The position numbers and the translations under genes are program-made. From Coffea arabica (taxonomy: Eukaryota > Streptophyta > Magnoliopsida > Gentianales > Rubiaceae), in NCBI RefSeq assembly GCF_036785885.1, contig NC_092312.1, positions 19,300,001 through 19,364,000 on the forward strand: 64,000 nucleotides of DNA, given 5' to 3'. Of this stretch, positions 1-10,410 are shown piece after piece; position 1 is the stretch's first letter, and every line of letters begins with the position of its first letter. Below the pieces are notes generated by a model. It was not told the origin of the DNA and searched no databases. It saw nothing but the letters and a program-made list of their open reading frames with translations.

Positions 1-900
1 GTAGAATGCCTTAGCAGTGGGTGTTACTCTGTAACTGGTACCGAAATTGCAGCCTCCTCTCCTCTCTCTCAGATTAAAAATGGAGATTATGGTTTCCTAG
101 TCGCTTTATGGTACTACAACGTTTTCATACGGCTTTTGTTTTCCAGCTGTGAGCTCGGATCTAAATCATCTGTGGTAGTGGGTAAAAGGAACAATCCTCC
201 ATGATTGGTCAAAATACCTCGACATTTTGACATGATCGACGAAAATTATGAAACTCAGATTTTGATGCATGTGGTGTGCAACAATTTGAACCAAACCACT
301 GATTATTTCATATTTTTAGCTAGAAGCATCTCATTTTCAGAGAAATTTCAGTACTTTTGCCCCGCAATCCGCATTCATTTGAAGCTGCAGCTCATTCAAA
401 GCAACAATCATGGCTTTACATTTGGTTGGATTCCAAACGTTAACAATCATACCTGCAAGTATTACCCGTGTACAAAGATGTCTACTCGCTCCTCGGCTTT
501 CAACTTATTTAGGTTACAGAGTAGTGTTTGATAACTAACTATATCTCATTTGTTAAATTTAGGAGTAAAGTCTTTCATGAAAAATCTTATTTCTCTATTT
601 CCTTTCCTTTCCTTTCACTTTTATTCCCTCAAAACAAACAGAGCCCCTTTAGTACAAACTCAAAATTAGTAACTTTGATGTTTTAAAAATAAGAAAATTA
701 ACTTAACCATTTTATCATAGATTTTACACGAAATGAAGAGATAAATATGTTGCAAAAATTCAAAATTACATAACGTAGGAAAACACACTTATAATAAGTG
801 TGCGCCTAAACAATTGAATTAAGCAGCTAAAAACTTCCAATGAACGACAAGTGCCAATAGATGAGACAAAGTAGAAGCAGGAAAGGGGTAAAACCGTCCT
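1..900. other. Intergenic sequence, no gene recognised
   Basis: AT-rich sequence upstream of the bHLH gene. The one sizeable open frame (205-531, +) has no recognisable motif, no composition shift and no flanking splice sites, so it was not called. The stretch probably holds distal promoter sequence for the bHLH gene that starts near 950. Confidence 0.5.
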
Positions 901-915
901 AAAATTTCTTATGCA

Positions 916-924
916 CTATATATT
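916..924 (+). promoter_or_regulatory. Probable TATA box of the SAC51-like bHLH gene
   Basis: CTATATATT lies about 30 bp before a pyrimidine-rich stretch (940-1010) that looks like the start of the transcript, and about 140 bp before the first 5' splice site at 1066. Position and sequence fit a TATA box. The start site itself cannot be fixed from sequence alone. Confidence 0.5.
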
Positions 925-1065
925 CCAGTTCCCCCGTTCTTTCCCCCACTCAGACAAATTTTCTCCGGCCTTCCGCTCAACTGTTCACTTCATGTTCTTT
1001 CTCTCCACTCAAGCGCTCTCTATCTGGCGGGCGCGACCCATTTGTTCTTTTGGATCTTTCCTTGT

Positions 1066-1762
1066 GTAAGTCCTTTTTCCAACTGTATTAACCTTTTTTA
1101 CTGGTCGGATTTTCCACCTGTTCATTTTTGTCTTGTTTAATCCTTAAATCCTCAATTCTTGATCAGTAAATTCATGAAGTCCTCGTCTTTTTATTTTTAT
1201 TTTTTTTGGGTCTTTTGTCGGAAAAAAAGTGATTCTTGTCCATAAGTTCGAAGTACGTTCGCTTAGCCAGCTTTTCTTAGTACATGAGTGAAACGCTTGT
1301 AGGCTTAACAATAAAGATGGGATTTTTATTTTTTTCCTTTTGTCGAAGTTTCTCTGGTCGATCTTTTCTCCTTATGTCCTACGATTAATTATGAATTGAA
1401 AGTTCAATGATTTCATGGGTTATGTTTCTTTCCTCGATTACTATTACTTACCTGAGTTCTTTGAGCTGTTTCATGGAAATAAAGAAATTAAATAGTGCCA
1501 TGTTGGCTAAATTTCTTTTTTCTTTTTCTTTTTCTTGTTCCCTTTCCTTTTCCTAGTTTTTCTAATTCTTCAGCGTTATACTTCATTTTCATGCACATAA
1601 ATAGGGAAATTCAACTTCCAATGCCATATTAGTTAATGTTCTTTCTTGCTTATATGTGAAAGGCATGCGCACTAGTCTGAGGATCATAAGATTCCATTAT
1701 GTTTATCCCACTCTACTTGAATACTGCTGTTCTTATGTTTGTTGATCATTTATATATTGCAG
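1066..1762 (+). other. Leader intron 1 of the SAC51-like gene
   Basis: A consensus donor (CTTGT|GTAAGT, intron from 1066) and acceptor (TATATATTGCAG, ending 1762) bound a T-rich 697-bp stretch. A long intron in the 5' leader is common in this gene class. Removing it brings the uORF cluster close to the cap. This is inference from splice signals. Confidence 0.55.
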
Positions 1763-1771
1763 GTAACGGGC

Positions 1772-2167
1772 ATGTCGCACTACTGCTGAGGCTATATTGA
1801 TCTCACCTATAAGTGAACAATATGCGGTGGATTAGTTTGTCCATTGATGTGTTTCGTCAAGTTATCTCCTTGAATTTGTATTGTAGGGTTATTCTGTAAA
1901 TGATCTCAGTTGTCCTTATTAAACCAGAATTACCTCTTGATTCTTTTGATCTCGTTTAACAAGATTTCAATGGGGTCCAATCACTTCTCTTTCATTGCTT
2001 CTAATATCTATATGATCAGCTGAGAATTATTTATGGTCTTAAGCAGTTTTAAGTTCATTCCTCTGACACCTCGTCTCTTGCCAGTACATCTTGTAGTTCC
2101 TTCAGATTTGGTACACTCCTCGTTTTCTTATCTTTTCTTTTTTCTTTGGTCCTATCTTTTGTTCTAG
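1772..2167 (+). promoter_or_regulatory. Cluster of short upstream ORFs in the leader
   Basis: Five small ATG-to-stop frames precede the conserved uORF on the presumed mRNA: 1772-1789 (5 aa), 1822-1899 (25 aa), 1900-1959 (19 aa), 1970-2023 (17 aa) and 2033-2167 (44 aa). Their peptides look unconserved, so they probably act by capturing scanning ribosomes and not through the peptide. A further 30-aa frame (2680-2772) ends 9 bases before the main ATG, if that segment is retained in the mRNA. Arabidopsis SAC51 likewise carries several uORFs of which one is conserved. Confidence 0.6.
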
Positions 2168-2232
2168 ATTTCTATTTCTATTGTCGTAGTCTTGCGTAGA
2201 TTTTGAAACTGATTCAAGGTGCAAAAGAAATT

Positions 2233-2567
2233 ATGGTGTGCCAAGCAGCAAGCCAGACAAGATTCCGGGCTTTAAAACATGAAAATGGCATAGCAGGGAC
2301 ACCAACCATTGTAGTTAGGGTGATAGCATGCTTTCAACCTTTGCAAAATTGTCAGGTTGGTTCAAGATTGTGTTAGGGTGCTTGCTAATGCGTTTCAAGT
2401 TGTAGTCTCTTTACCCTTTATGTTTACTCTTTGGATTTGTGTTTTCTTAATGTGACAGGTTTTTCTCTGTACTTGATAATGATGGAGAAGTTACTAAATC
2501 CTACTTGTTTCCTTTTGGATTTCTGTAGGCTGAGTACTTCCGTCACTTGCTTAAACCAGTTACGTAG
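2233..2567 (+). CDS. Conserved peptide uORF of the SAC51 class (53 aa, two exons)
   Basis: Exon parts 2233-2355 and 2529-2567 are joined across a 173-bp GT-AG intron (2356-2528). Together they encode 53 aa that begin MVCQAASQTRFRALKHENG, continue with GTPTIVVRVIACFQPLQNCQ and end AEYFRHLLKPVT. This is the deeply conserved peptide found upstream of SAC51/SACL bHLH genes across angiosperms. In Arabidopsis the SAC51 uORF represses main-ORF translation, and thermospermine relieves that repression. Recognition of the peptide is strong. Control by thermospermine in this plant is inferred from the family. The intron falls inside the uORF, so splicing decides whether the conserved C-terminus is made. 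Confidence 0.93.
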
Positions 2568-2781
2568 ATTGATAGTACGTTTTCAATAGTACGTGAGGCT
2601 GGAGTTTGAATATTTTGATTCATTATTTTGGTTTCTAAAAGTGTGGACGTTGAAGATTCATTACAATCAGTTTTCTGGTATGGTTTTTGACATCTTGCTG
2701 CTGTTCATCTCCATTGCCTTTTATTGCTTGGAATTTTCTAAAATCTGGCAATTTTATGTCTCAGATTATTGAATTAGCTGG

Positions 2782-3822
2782 ATGTTTACAGCCTACGATT
2801 TTCAGCATTCTCAGCACCATTATCTGTGGGATTCTCCTCGCTCAAATGACAGTACTGCTGTTCCAGATACAGGGACTTCAGCTTTTGGGCTTCTTCATTT
2901 TAAAACGGACCAACTTGATGGAGTTCGGGGACCTTTCCAATGGTTGCCTCCTCAAAAGGAGAGCTCGTCTCCCACAGCAGCTCCACATTTTGAAGAATCT
3001 CAACGTGCTTTTGGTCATGGACATGGTGTCGAACCTACATTCAAGGATGTATCTGCATCCGCTCATAAGAAGTTTCTCATTTTTGATCAATCTGGGGATC
3101 AAGTTAGATTGATCTCGAGATCTTTTCGTTCACCTTACCAAGATCAGATTATCATGCCCATGACACCAGTTGATTTTCACGATTTGCAAGGTGAAGCAGG
3201 ACAATCACAGATAATGAAGCCTCCTCCGCATACTGAGCACCATCCGCATACTGAGCACCATGTAAAGAGTGAAGGAGGTGACATGCGTGAGGACACAGAA
3301 GAAATCAATGCGTTGCTCTACTCTGATAGCTTCCCTGGGAATGATGATGATGTTGATGGTGAAGATGATGACCTGACTAGCACCGGGCATTCACCTTTTA
3401 CAATCATAGGTGGCATCGAGATGCATGAGAAGGTTTGGGAACTTACTGAGGAAGTTGGTAGCACTGATGGTTCAACTAAAAGGCATAAATTGCTTGATGG
3501 TGGTTACAAGAAATCATCGTTAGTGGACACTGCAGATCCATTGAAATTGGCTAAATTTTGCAATGATGATAACCATGTGGAGACAAATTGTGCCAAAGGT
3601 GGGGACCTCAATGAGGAGATGGACTCCAATATCAACACAACGCAAAAGCGGGCCAAAATTTGCAAGACGTTGAGAATTCTTGAAAGTATAGTTCCTGGAG
3701 CAGAGAATAAAGATCCAATCTTGATCATTGATGATGCAATAAATTACTTGATATCATTGAGGGAGAAAGCTGAAGCTTTGGGGCTTGGCCACCCTGAAGT
3801 GCAGTGCTCCCGTCAACAGTAG
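2782..3822 (+). CDS. SAC51-like atypical bHLH transcription regulator (bHLH143/145 type)
   Basis: The product is a 346-aa nuclear regulator of the SAC51/SACL group, which promotes vascular and stem growth downstream of thermospermine in Arabidopsis. The HLH lies at the C-terminus (about residues 286-335): KRAKICKTLRILESIVPG forms helix 1, the loop is short, and DDAINYLISLREKAEALG forms helix 2. The basic part lacks the usual His-Glu-Arg DNA contacts, which suggests a dimerising or non-canonical factor. The middle carries an acidic stretch (GNDDDVDGEDDD). The conserved SAC51 uORF upstream makes the assignment firm. The start at 2782 opens the frame with MFTAYDF. An extra intron between 2568 and 2781 cannot be excluded, but it would not change the HLH. 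Confidence 0.9.
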   Translation: MFTAYDFQHSQHHYLWDSPRSNDSTAVPDTGTSAFGLLHFKTDQLDGVRGPFQWLPPQKESSSPTAAPHFEESQRAFGHGHGVEPTFKDVSASAHKKFLIFDQSGDQVRLISRSFRSPYQDQIIMPMTPVDFHDLQGEAGQSQIMKPPPHTEHHPHTEHHVKSEGGDMREDTEEINALLYSDSFPGNDDDVDGEDDDLTSTGHSPFTIIGGIEMHEKVWELTEEVGSTDGSTKRHKLLDGGYKKSSLVDTADPLKLAKFCNDDNHVETNCAKGGDLNEEMDSNINTTQKRAKICKTLRILESIVPGAENKDPILIIDDAINYLISLREKAEALGLGHPEVQCSRQQ

Positions 3823-6284
3823 TACATTTCGGGTGCTTTTTTACTGAGGCAGTACGATCAAGGGATAAGTTGATCTCGTCTCTTTTGACTGAAAGGGATG
3901 GATAGGTGGTTTTTGCTGTGTGAAGCTTTTGTGATCTTGTTAAAGCTATAGTGCAGTTTGCTTTAAAAAGCCAATAGAGGAAAAGCTTAATGAGGTGAAA
4001 ATTTTCATCTTTGCTTACAGGAGGTGAAGAAAACTGGGGCTATAATTGCCGGGTAGAAATGATTGTTCATTTGCTTTCGGGATTGAAAATAGCCAGAATT
4101 TTGAACGCATGGTCTAGGCAGAGAGGTGGGCTGTGCTGTAAATGAGGACCTCTTTTGCCAACATGTTGAAAACACAATGGATTAAGTGCACGCGCATTTG
4201 CTAATTTGGGTCCCGCCTTCCACTCTTCACCTCCATCTTGTTTTCTTGATTCTAAGCTTTGTTATTTTTTTTTTACCTTATGTGGCTTTCAAAGAAGCAG
4301 CTAAGATGTTGGGCTGAAGCAGCAGTGAAGAGAGCTGAGAGTAGAAAGGGGGGCCCGGAAGATTCATCATGAATATTTGATGCTCATCCATGACCAAATC
4401 TTGTCTTAAAAGGCTAGTGCTAGTATGTTTCTTTAGTGAGCTGTGCAGAGGATTTGTGCTTTGCCTTTGCTGCAAAGAAGAGTCTCCTGTAGGCCGTCTT
4501 CATGAGCACGTGGGCATCAATCTTTAATGCAGGATTTTATTTGTATGTTTCGTTGAGTACAACAGTTGTTTTGGGTGGATATTGCAATGTAATCCTGGTT
4601 ATGTAGTGCCTATCTGTTTGGATTATGACTTTTGGCCGCTGCCTGTTGTTTGTTATTATTATTTTTCCCCTTTGGCAGCAGTGCTTTTCGGTCTTGCTAT
4701 GCTATAATTCAATTTAATTTGACATTTCCAACATTAACCCACTGCTAAACTGTGCTGTATTTGATTTGATTGCTACATTAGAGAGGATAATCAAATCAAA
4801 GGACCCTTGCTGCTGTGGGAGGAGTTGGACGACATTCTTCTGGACTGCATGATTTCCATTGAAGAGAGAAGACTTAACGAGTGTGTGTATGTAGGGGAGG
4901 GTACAAATAGTTCTCAAAATGAGAGAGTTGAACCTTGAGAAGGAAAAGGGGGAATCCAACGGTTTATAAGGAATTCGTAGTCGAAAGTTTTCCCTACAAA
5001 GGAGGGTTGTGGGGAAAACTAATGAGGTAGCCCATCAAGAGAAGAGAAGAGAAGAGCACGGCCGTTCTTTCTCTTTTTCTCGCTGCAAACAATTGTACTT
5101 ACCGTTCTATAGAGTTAGAGCACGGCCGTGCTACTACCAACCTAATGAGGTAGCCAAGCATGGTAAAGAAGCATTCTTTTGTCAATTGTTACTTCTACAT
5201 TTTAATTAGAGTATTTGCATTTTACCAACTTTACAGTATCTCCACAAGGCGCCCAAAAAAAAAAAAAAAGAAGCGATTTTATTCACTTTTTTGGGTTTTC
5301 CATAATAGTCCACGCACATGATTAGTTGATCGCTGTGCTTGCAATGCAGATTCGGCCCGGCTAAAAGCCAGAGAACAGCATCCGAATGGATAGCCGTTGG
5401 GGCCCAAAGGAGCTACCCAAAACCCCCAAAGAAAACGAGGGTCGATTTTGTGTCTTCAGCAAATTCTTAGTGCCAAGGCATGTGCTGACTCGTATTAAAA
5501 GTCAAAGTAACAAGTATGTGTAAGCGTAAGATCCATTCATATGGATATGTCCATGCTTAATGTAGTGAATGGTAATTGATATTCTGCATGCTGACTTCGG
5601 CATTATGGTAGGACTGTCTCCAATATATTAGTTTCTTGGATACTGTATGATACCCTAACAACTTTGTCTGGCTTTGAACTATTCTCATGATATACAATTA
5701 GTGTTCCATTGATATTCAGGAAGCTGATGAATTGTTCCTTCTCTGCAATTTTGCGTGCAAGATCTTATGGAAAAACTGGACAACTATGACAACCTACATG
5801 GAGAGAGAGAGAGAGAGATAATGCCACTGATAATCCTTTTCCAATCCATCCAGGTCCCAGTGTATGCTTGCCCAATTGCTTATATGCTCCACATCAATGG
5901 AATGAAAGATACAAATTGAACCTGAGAATTTTCAAGACCTTTTCAGCCTGAACTTTTTCTTGATACATCCAAAGTTGATTCATTGAAAACATGTAATGTG
6001 CTTTTGCGGGAAAAATGATAAAGATGTTCCACTCGTGCAACTAAATCATAATGCAGAACACACTTAAACAAACATGGCAATTGCACCACAACCACTCACC
6101 CAAAGACAGAAGGATCAAATGTGAAAGTTCCTAAGATAATTCCTGTGAAGGAGGAGGGAACCTTTGGAGTACTCCTAATAAGAGGAAAAAAAAGAAAGAC
6201 GACTACAGCTACAGGAATAGAAAAATGAAATATAGGGGGATCAAGTTTATCAGGAAATATCTTACTTCTTCACTTCCTTAGGTC
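3823..6284. other. 3' UTR of the bHLH gene, then intergenic spacer
   Basis: The first several hundred bases are probably the bHLH 3' UTR; no unambiguous polyadenylation signal was fixed. At 5021-5165 two short sequences recur: the block TAATGAGGTAGCC and the decamer GCACGGCCGT, each twice, flanking a GAAGA-rich run. A poly-A tract sits near 5255. A short GA microsatellite is at 5803-5818. The sequence from about 5950 to 6284 is probably 3' UTR of the NPH3 gene on the other strand. No further coding sequence was supported. Confidence 0.5.
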
Positions 6285-9100
6285 TCAAGAAACGGAATTT
6301 CTCCACCTTCTAGGTGCCTTTTTAGGTTGTTCTGGATTCGAAATCTGGGGTCCATCATCATGGTTTTCCAAATTTGACATCTTGGTGAGCTTGCCTAGCT
6401 TTTTCCATCCTGAGGTCCATGCGAAAGTTTGCTTTGGCTTAGCCATCTTATCGAACTGTCTCTGTAAGGTTTCAAAGTCGTTTTGGAGTTCCAAGTACTT
6501 AGCCTTGACTGTTTCAAGCTCAAACTTGAGAGTGTTGATGTCCTTCTTGGCAGTTGCCCATCCTTCTTGAAATGACTGTGGCGTCCCTTCAAGCAATGTC
6601 TTACGGGTTGACACCATTGGGTGGTAGTGGGATTCTCCAGCTTCCTTGAGGGAGCTACTAGCTATTGCATTGCTTATCTTCACCTGTTCAGAGAAGAGAA
6701 CTTGCACTACTACTCTTAGAGGAAGCCGTTCATTCTGAGCAGCATGCATGCATGCATCAATTGAGAGCTTCTGGCAATCCATTACACGGCAAAGCCTCTT
6801 CCTTTCATGCTCTGATAGTGTTGGATGGGCCTATCAACTCTTCAATGCGTTAGATTCTAAGTAAACTTGGATGAGCTTCATTATATGCAATATTTGAAGC
6901 AATAAATGTAAACGGCATATTGAGCATTATTATGAAGGCACATAGTGACTCGTTCATAACTTCTAATTTTGTGTTGTAAATTTTTCATCTGAAATTCTTC
7001 TCTTTGATCTTCACAATGCATAATAAATATCGACGTTTGTTTTAACTTAGAATTTAAAGATTTTGCAACTATTCTCTGGCCCTGTCTTCCTTCTATACTT
7101 ATCCATTTAACATAATTCTTAACGGATGCATGCTTTATAAAAAGACCATATCACACAAATATTTTATTTTGAGGAGCTCGTCAGCTCGAGGACCAACCTG
7201 TTTTAACACCATATATTGGTGATGAACAGATATCCTCACAGAAAATCAATGAAAAATATAGTTACTTTAGAAAATCGCGAAAATTAAATTTCAATTACCT
7301 TCAGGTAGGAATCAACAGCTCTATATAGTCCATCATCACAGGTTCTTGCTGAATCAGGTAGAGCTTCTGCCAAGACCTGAAATTTCGTTAGGGAGAGATT
7401 TCTATCTCTGGACACCTCTGTTAGATAACTGTCAACCAGCCTTGCCACTCTCATCTTAGCATTTGGATTTGTACCCCTTTGGGGTGCTTCAGCAAATGAT
7501 TGTCTGCTAGGACTTGAACTTTCTGTCTGCTCTTGGACAAGGAAATGCTCCAGTAGTCTTTGAACTAGATCAACATCGTATAATGTTTCACTCTTGTTGT
7601 ATGAAGGAATGAGAAGATCTGCCAATGTAGCCTGTTCAAACTGCATGCCTACCCTCTTTTCCAATTCAGTAACCAGAGCAGCAGCTACTTTCAACAAGTT
7701 TGCCATTCTCAACAGTCGAAGAAGGAAGCTACAGGAAACACTGTCCTTCTGGGGAGGTATTAAGCTAATAAGGCTCTCAATAATCATTCTTTGATCCTTA
7801 GCCTGAACAGTTGGTATATCTTCTTTTGTCCCTGCTACAATCATATGGAGCCCCCCTTTCCAACTTCTGTTTATGTCATTAGCGTGGCTGTAATTGCTTC
7901 CCTCATCAGCTGCTGCTGATCCCTCCGTTATTAGTCCTGGAAGCCATTTAGCTGCGTAATGCATTATTGCAGCTCCAATTAGTTCATGTCTCATCCCCTT
8001 TACCTTAATAGCAGTAATAACACGTACAAAGTGATCAATCCTGAGAATCGAAACATCTTCAAACCACCAATCAGGTGGCACTTGTTGGTTTCTGCTTGGA
8101 CTGGAATCCTTCATTTCATTCCAACTAGGGCTAGATACTTTTGGGGGCCTCCCTGTATATTGCCATCTTATTCCTTTTGGATTAGCACAAGCTTTCCAGG
8201 CAATGGACTCGCTGCATCTTCTGACAATTTGAAGGTTCTCTGCCCATGGCGACAGCTTCTCACTATTTTTAAGTACTAGTATAGAATCTCTCCATGATGA
8301 CAAAACCACGTAGCTGAGAAAAGCTTCTGTCTTGAATATTAGATTGCCTTCTTCTAAGTCCTCTGTCATTTCCAGGTACTCTGCTGCACATCTAAGGCCA
8401 GAGATATTGTTTGCTGTCAGATCAACAGCAATCCCATAGCAAAATTTTGCTGCAAGCTCAAAAGCCTCAGGTCCACCTGGGAGGTCATCTAAAACTATCT
8501 TGTTCAGGTCTTCCCGTGATTCATATATGATTCTGTTCAACTTGCCACTTCTAGAAAGCAGAGGATACTTGAGAGACGAGAGAAAGAATTAGTATATCAT
8601 CTAACCCCAACCCTTTTACAACCGTTATTAGTAATTCTATGTACACAAGTTGAGAAATGAGAAAAATGTTAGAATAGGATGGCAGCTACCTTATGTAAAT
8701 GGAAATTAACATCTCCAATTTGAACTAAAAAGTCACTTGGGATATCAGTTGCAACATACCTATTTACAGGACAAGCACACCAAACATTATAAGTAACTTG
8801 CTTTAACATTAATGATGATATTGCAAGAAAGAGATACGAGGTTCACCACAGAAAGTTTACGCTTTCAATTTATGCATCTTCTCCTAAACATACTCACTCA
8901 CTCGAGGCTTTCACAGGATGATTAACTTGAAGATGAAAATGCAAAAATAAAGATCCAAGCAATGCTGAACAAATGAGAGAAACATACCAAGACTGGCCTC
9001 TTTGCTCAAAACCATCGGTTTTAAGTCCATGCTTGCTTATGCTGAGAACTCCATTGCTGTAATCTCGCCCTCCTCCGGTCTCGCTTTCCGCGTCCCACAT
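6285..9100 (-). CDS. NPH3: NPH3, phototropin-1 interacting BTB/NPH3 protein (665 aa)
   Basis: Four exons: 9100-8988, 8759-8690, 8567-7299 and 6830-6285, all bounded by GT-AG introns and in phase. NPH3 is the plasma-membrane partner of the blue-light receptor phot1 and is needed for phototropism; it also acts as a CUL3 substrate adaptor. The N-terminus MWDAESE...KTDGFEQRGQSW is that of true NPH3 and not its paralogues. A BTB fold spans about residues 40-160, the NPH3 domain starts at DWWFEDVS (about 227), and a coiled coil covers about 581-613. The protein ends RRWRNSVS. The antepenultimate Ser663 matches the Arabidopsis residue that phot1 phosphorylates to recruit 14-3-3. It is about 80 aa shorter than the Arabidopsis protein (745 aa), mainly through loss of Gly/Asn-rich linkers. 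No lesion was seen. Confidence 0.95.
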
Positions 9101-10410
9101 GGTGAGTTGAGGAAGCTCAGAAAACTTCAGATTGAATTTTAGAGTTAAGTGCTTTGCTTCAGATGAGGAGCAGAGAAAGTGAGATGAACAACAAAACAGA
9201 ACAAGTAGCTAGAGAAGCTGCACCAATGAGCCAAAAAAGGTATCCCACATGGGGATGCTTGGAACTATCTCCAATTGTCGGCTTCTTCACTGATTTCCAA
9301 ATGACTCCTACAGGCTGGGTTGCGATGGGCTGACAACTAATATGTGTTTTTGGAGCACTTGATTTCTTGATTTGATCTCTAATATATGGATATACTTTCT
9401 CCAAGTAGCCAGAGTGGGAGACTTTGAGTTTGTGTGCAGCCTCTCACTACTGATTTTTTAACATTTTTTGAGCCACTGTTTCAAGAGTTCTTTAATCGCC
9501 CCTTTTACAAACATTCAGGACTGTGCAGGGATTTTCTTTCAGCACCGAACTATTCTTCTGATTAGCAAGTACGATAGGTTGGCAGGGAATTTTGCATCTT
9601 GATGAAATTTGGAATTTGGAATTTGGATGTAATGCAACTAAATGGACCGGACCACCTTCGACTTCAGGGTATACCTATCTACGTACCCAAAAAATATCTC
9701 AAAGAAATAACAAGTCTTTAAGCAAACTCTTTAATTCTCGAGCCAGCCTTCCTTATTTTTACGTTCGAAAGCTCCATTTATTCTTTTTGTTTCTTCGGGA
9801 AGTGTGGGGGATTATATAATTTTGATGAGCAATAGGCCGTACTATTCGCGCTGATAATACGTTAGCAAGCTTTCATTTTCATGCCAATTATTACAATCTG
9901 AAGATTAGCAAGGCGCATCTATCTATCTATGGTCAGATTGATGAAGTTTTGATCATTTTGATGTCTGGATTTTTTTGACTAATGGAGAGTTATTAGTTTT
10001 AAGTTGCACCCACGCAGGAGAAATACAGAGTGCCCAAACAGGATGACGAAATATATAGCAGCGGTTATTGTCTTTCACCTTTGGAAGATTCAGCAGTGAC
10101 AGCGGGGTGGATAAGGCTAAAAAGGAGTACTTGCAGAGCAAAAGAATTTGGCAGAATGCAACAAGGTGGAAAGGGGCTAGCTGCTCTCTTGCAGTTTTAG
10201 TAGTTTTTGAGTACCACGGATAAAGCAGAGGGCTTCCACAACCAATCACCAGTTTTAATGATAAGGCACAGAGTGGATAGCAATGCACGACAAATGCGAA
10301 GAAGAATTCAATAAATGTAAATATTAAAGCAACAACATGCAAAACACAACAATTTTTTGACACTCCTATAAAATTATATGCCCCCTCCCCCCCCCCCCCC
10401 CCCAGATCAA
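9101..10410. other. NPH3 upstream region and intergenic sequence
   Basis: This stretch contains the probable leader and promoter of NPH3 and then AT-rich spacer. Open frames at 9159-9404 (-), 9592-9819 (+) and 9953-10432 (-) show no family motif, no splice support and biased low-complexity composition, so they were not called. A C-tract of about 20 bases lies at 10384-10403 (G-rich on the minus strand). Confidence 0.45.

Noticed and set aside
2687-3112. 141-aa plus-strand frame overlapping the bHLH start
   Set aside because: It is an alternative-frame shadow of the bHLH coding exon.
9159-9404. 81-aa minus-strand frame just upstream of NPH3
   Set aside because: Lies in the probable NPH3 leader or promoter and has no motif; the frame does not join the NPH3 coding sequence.
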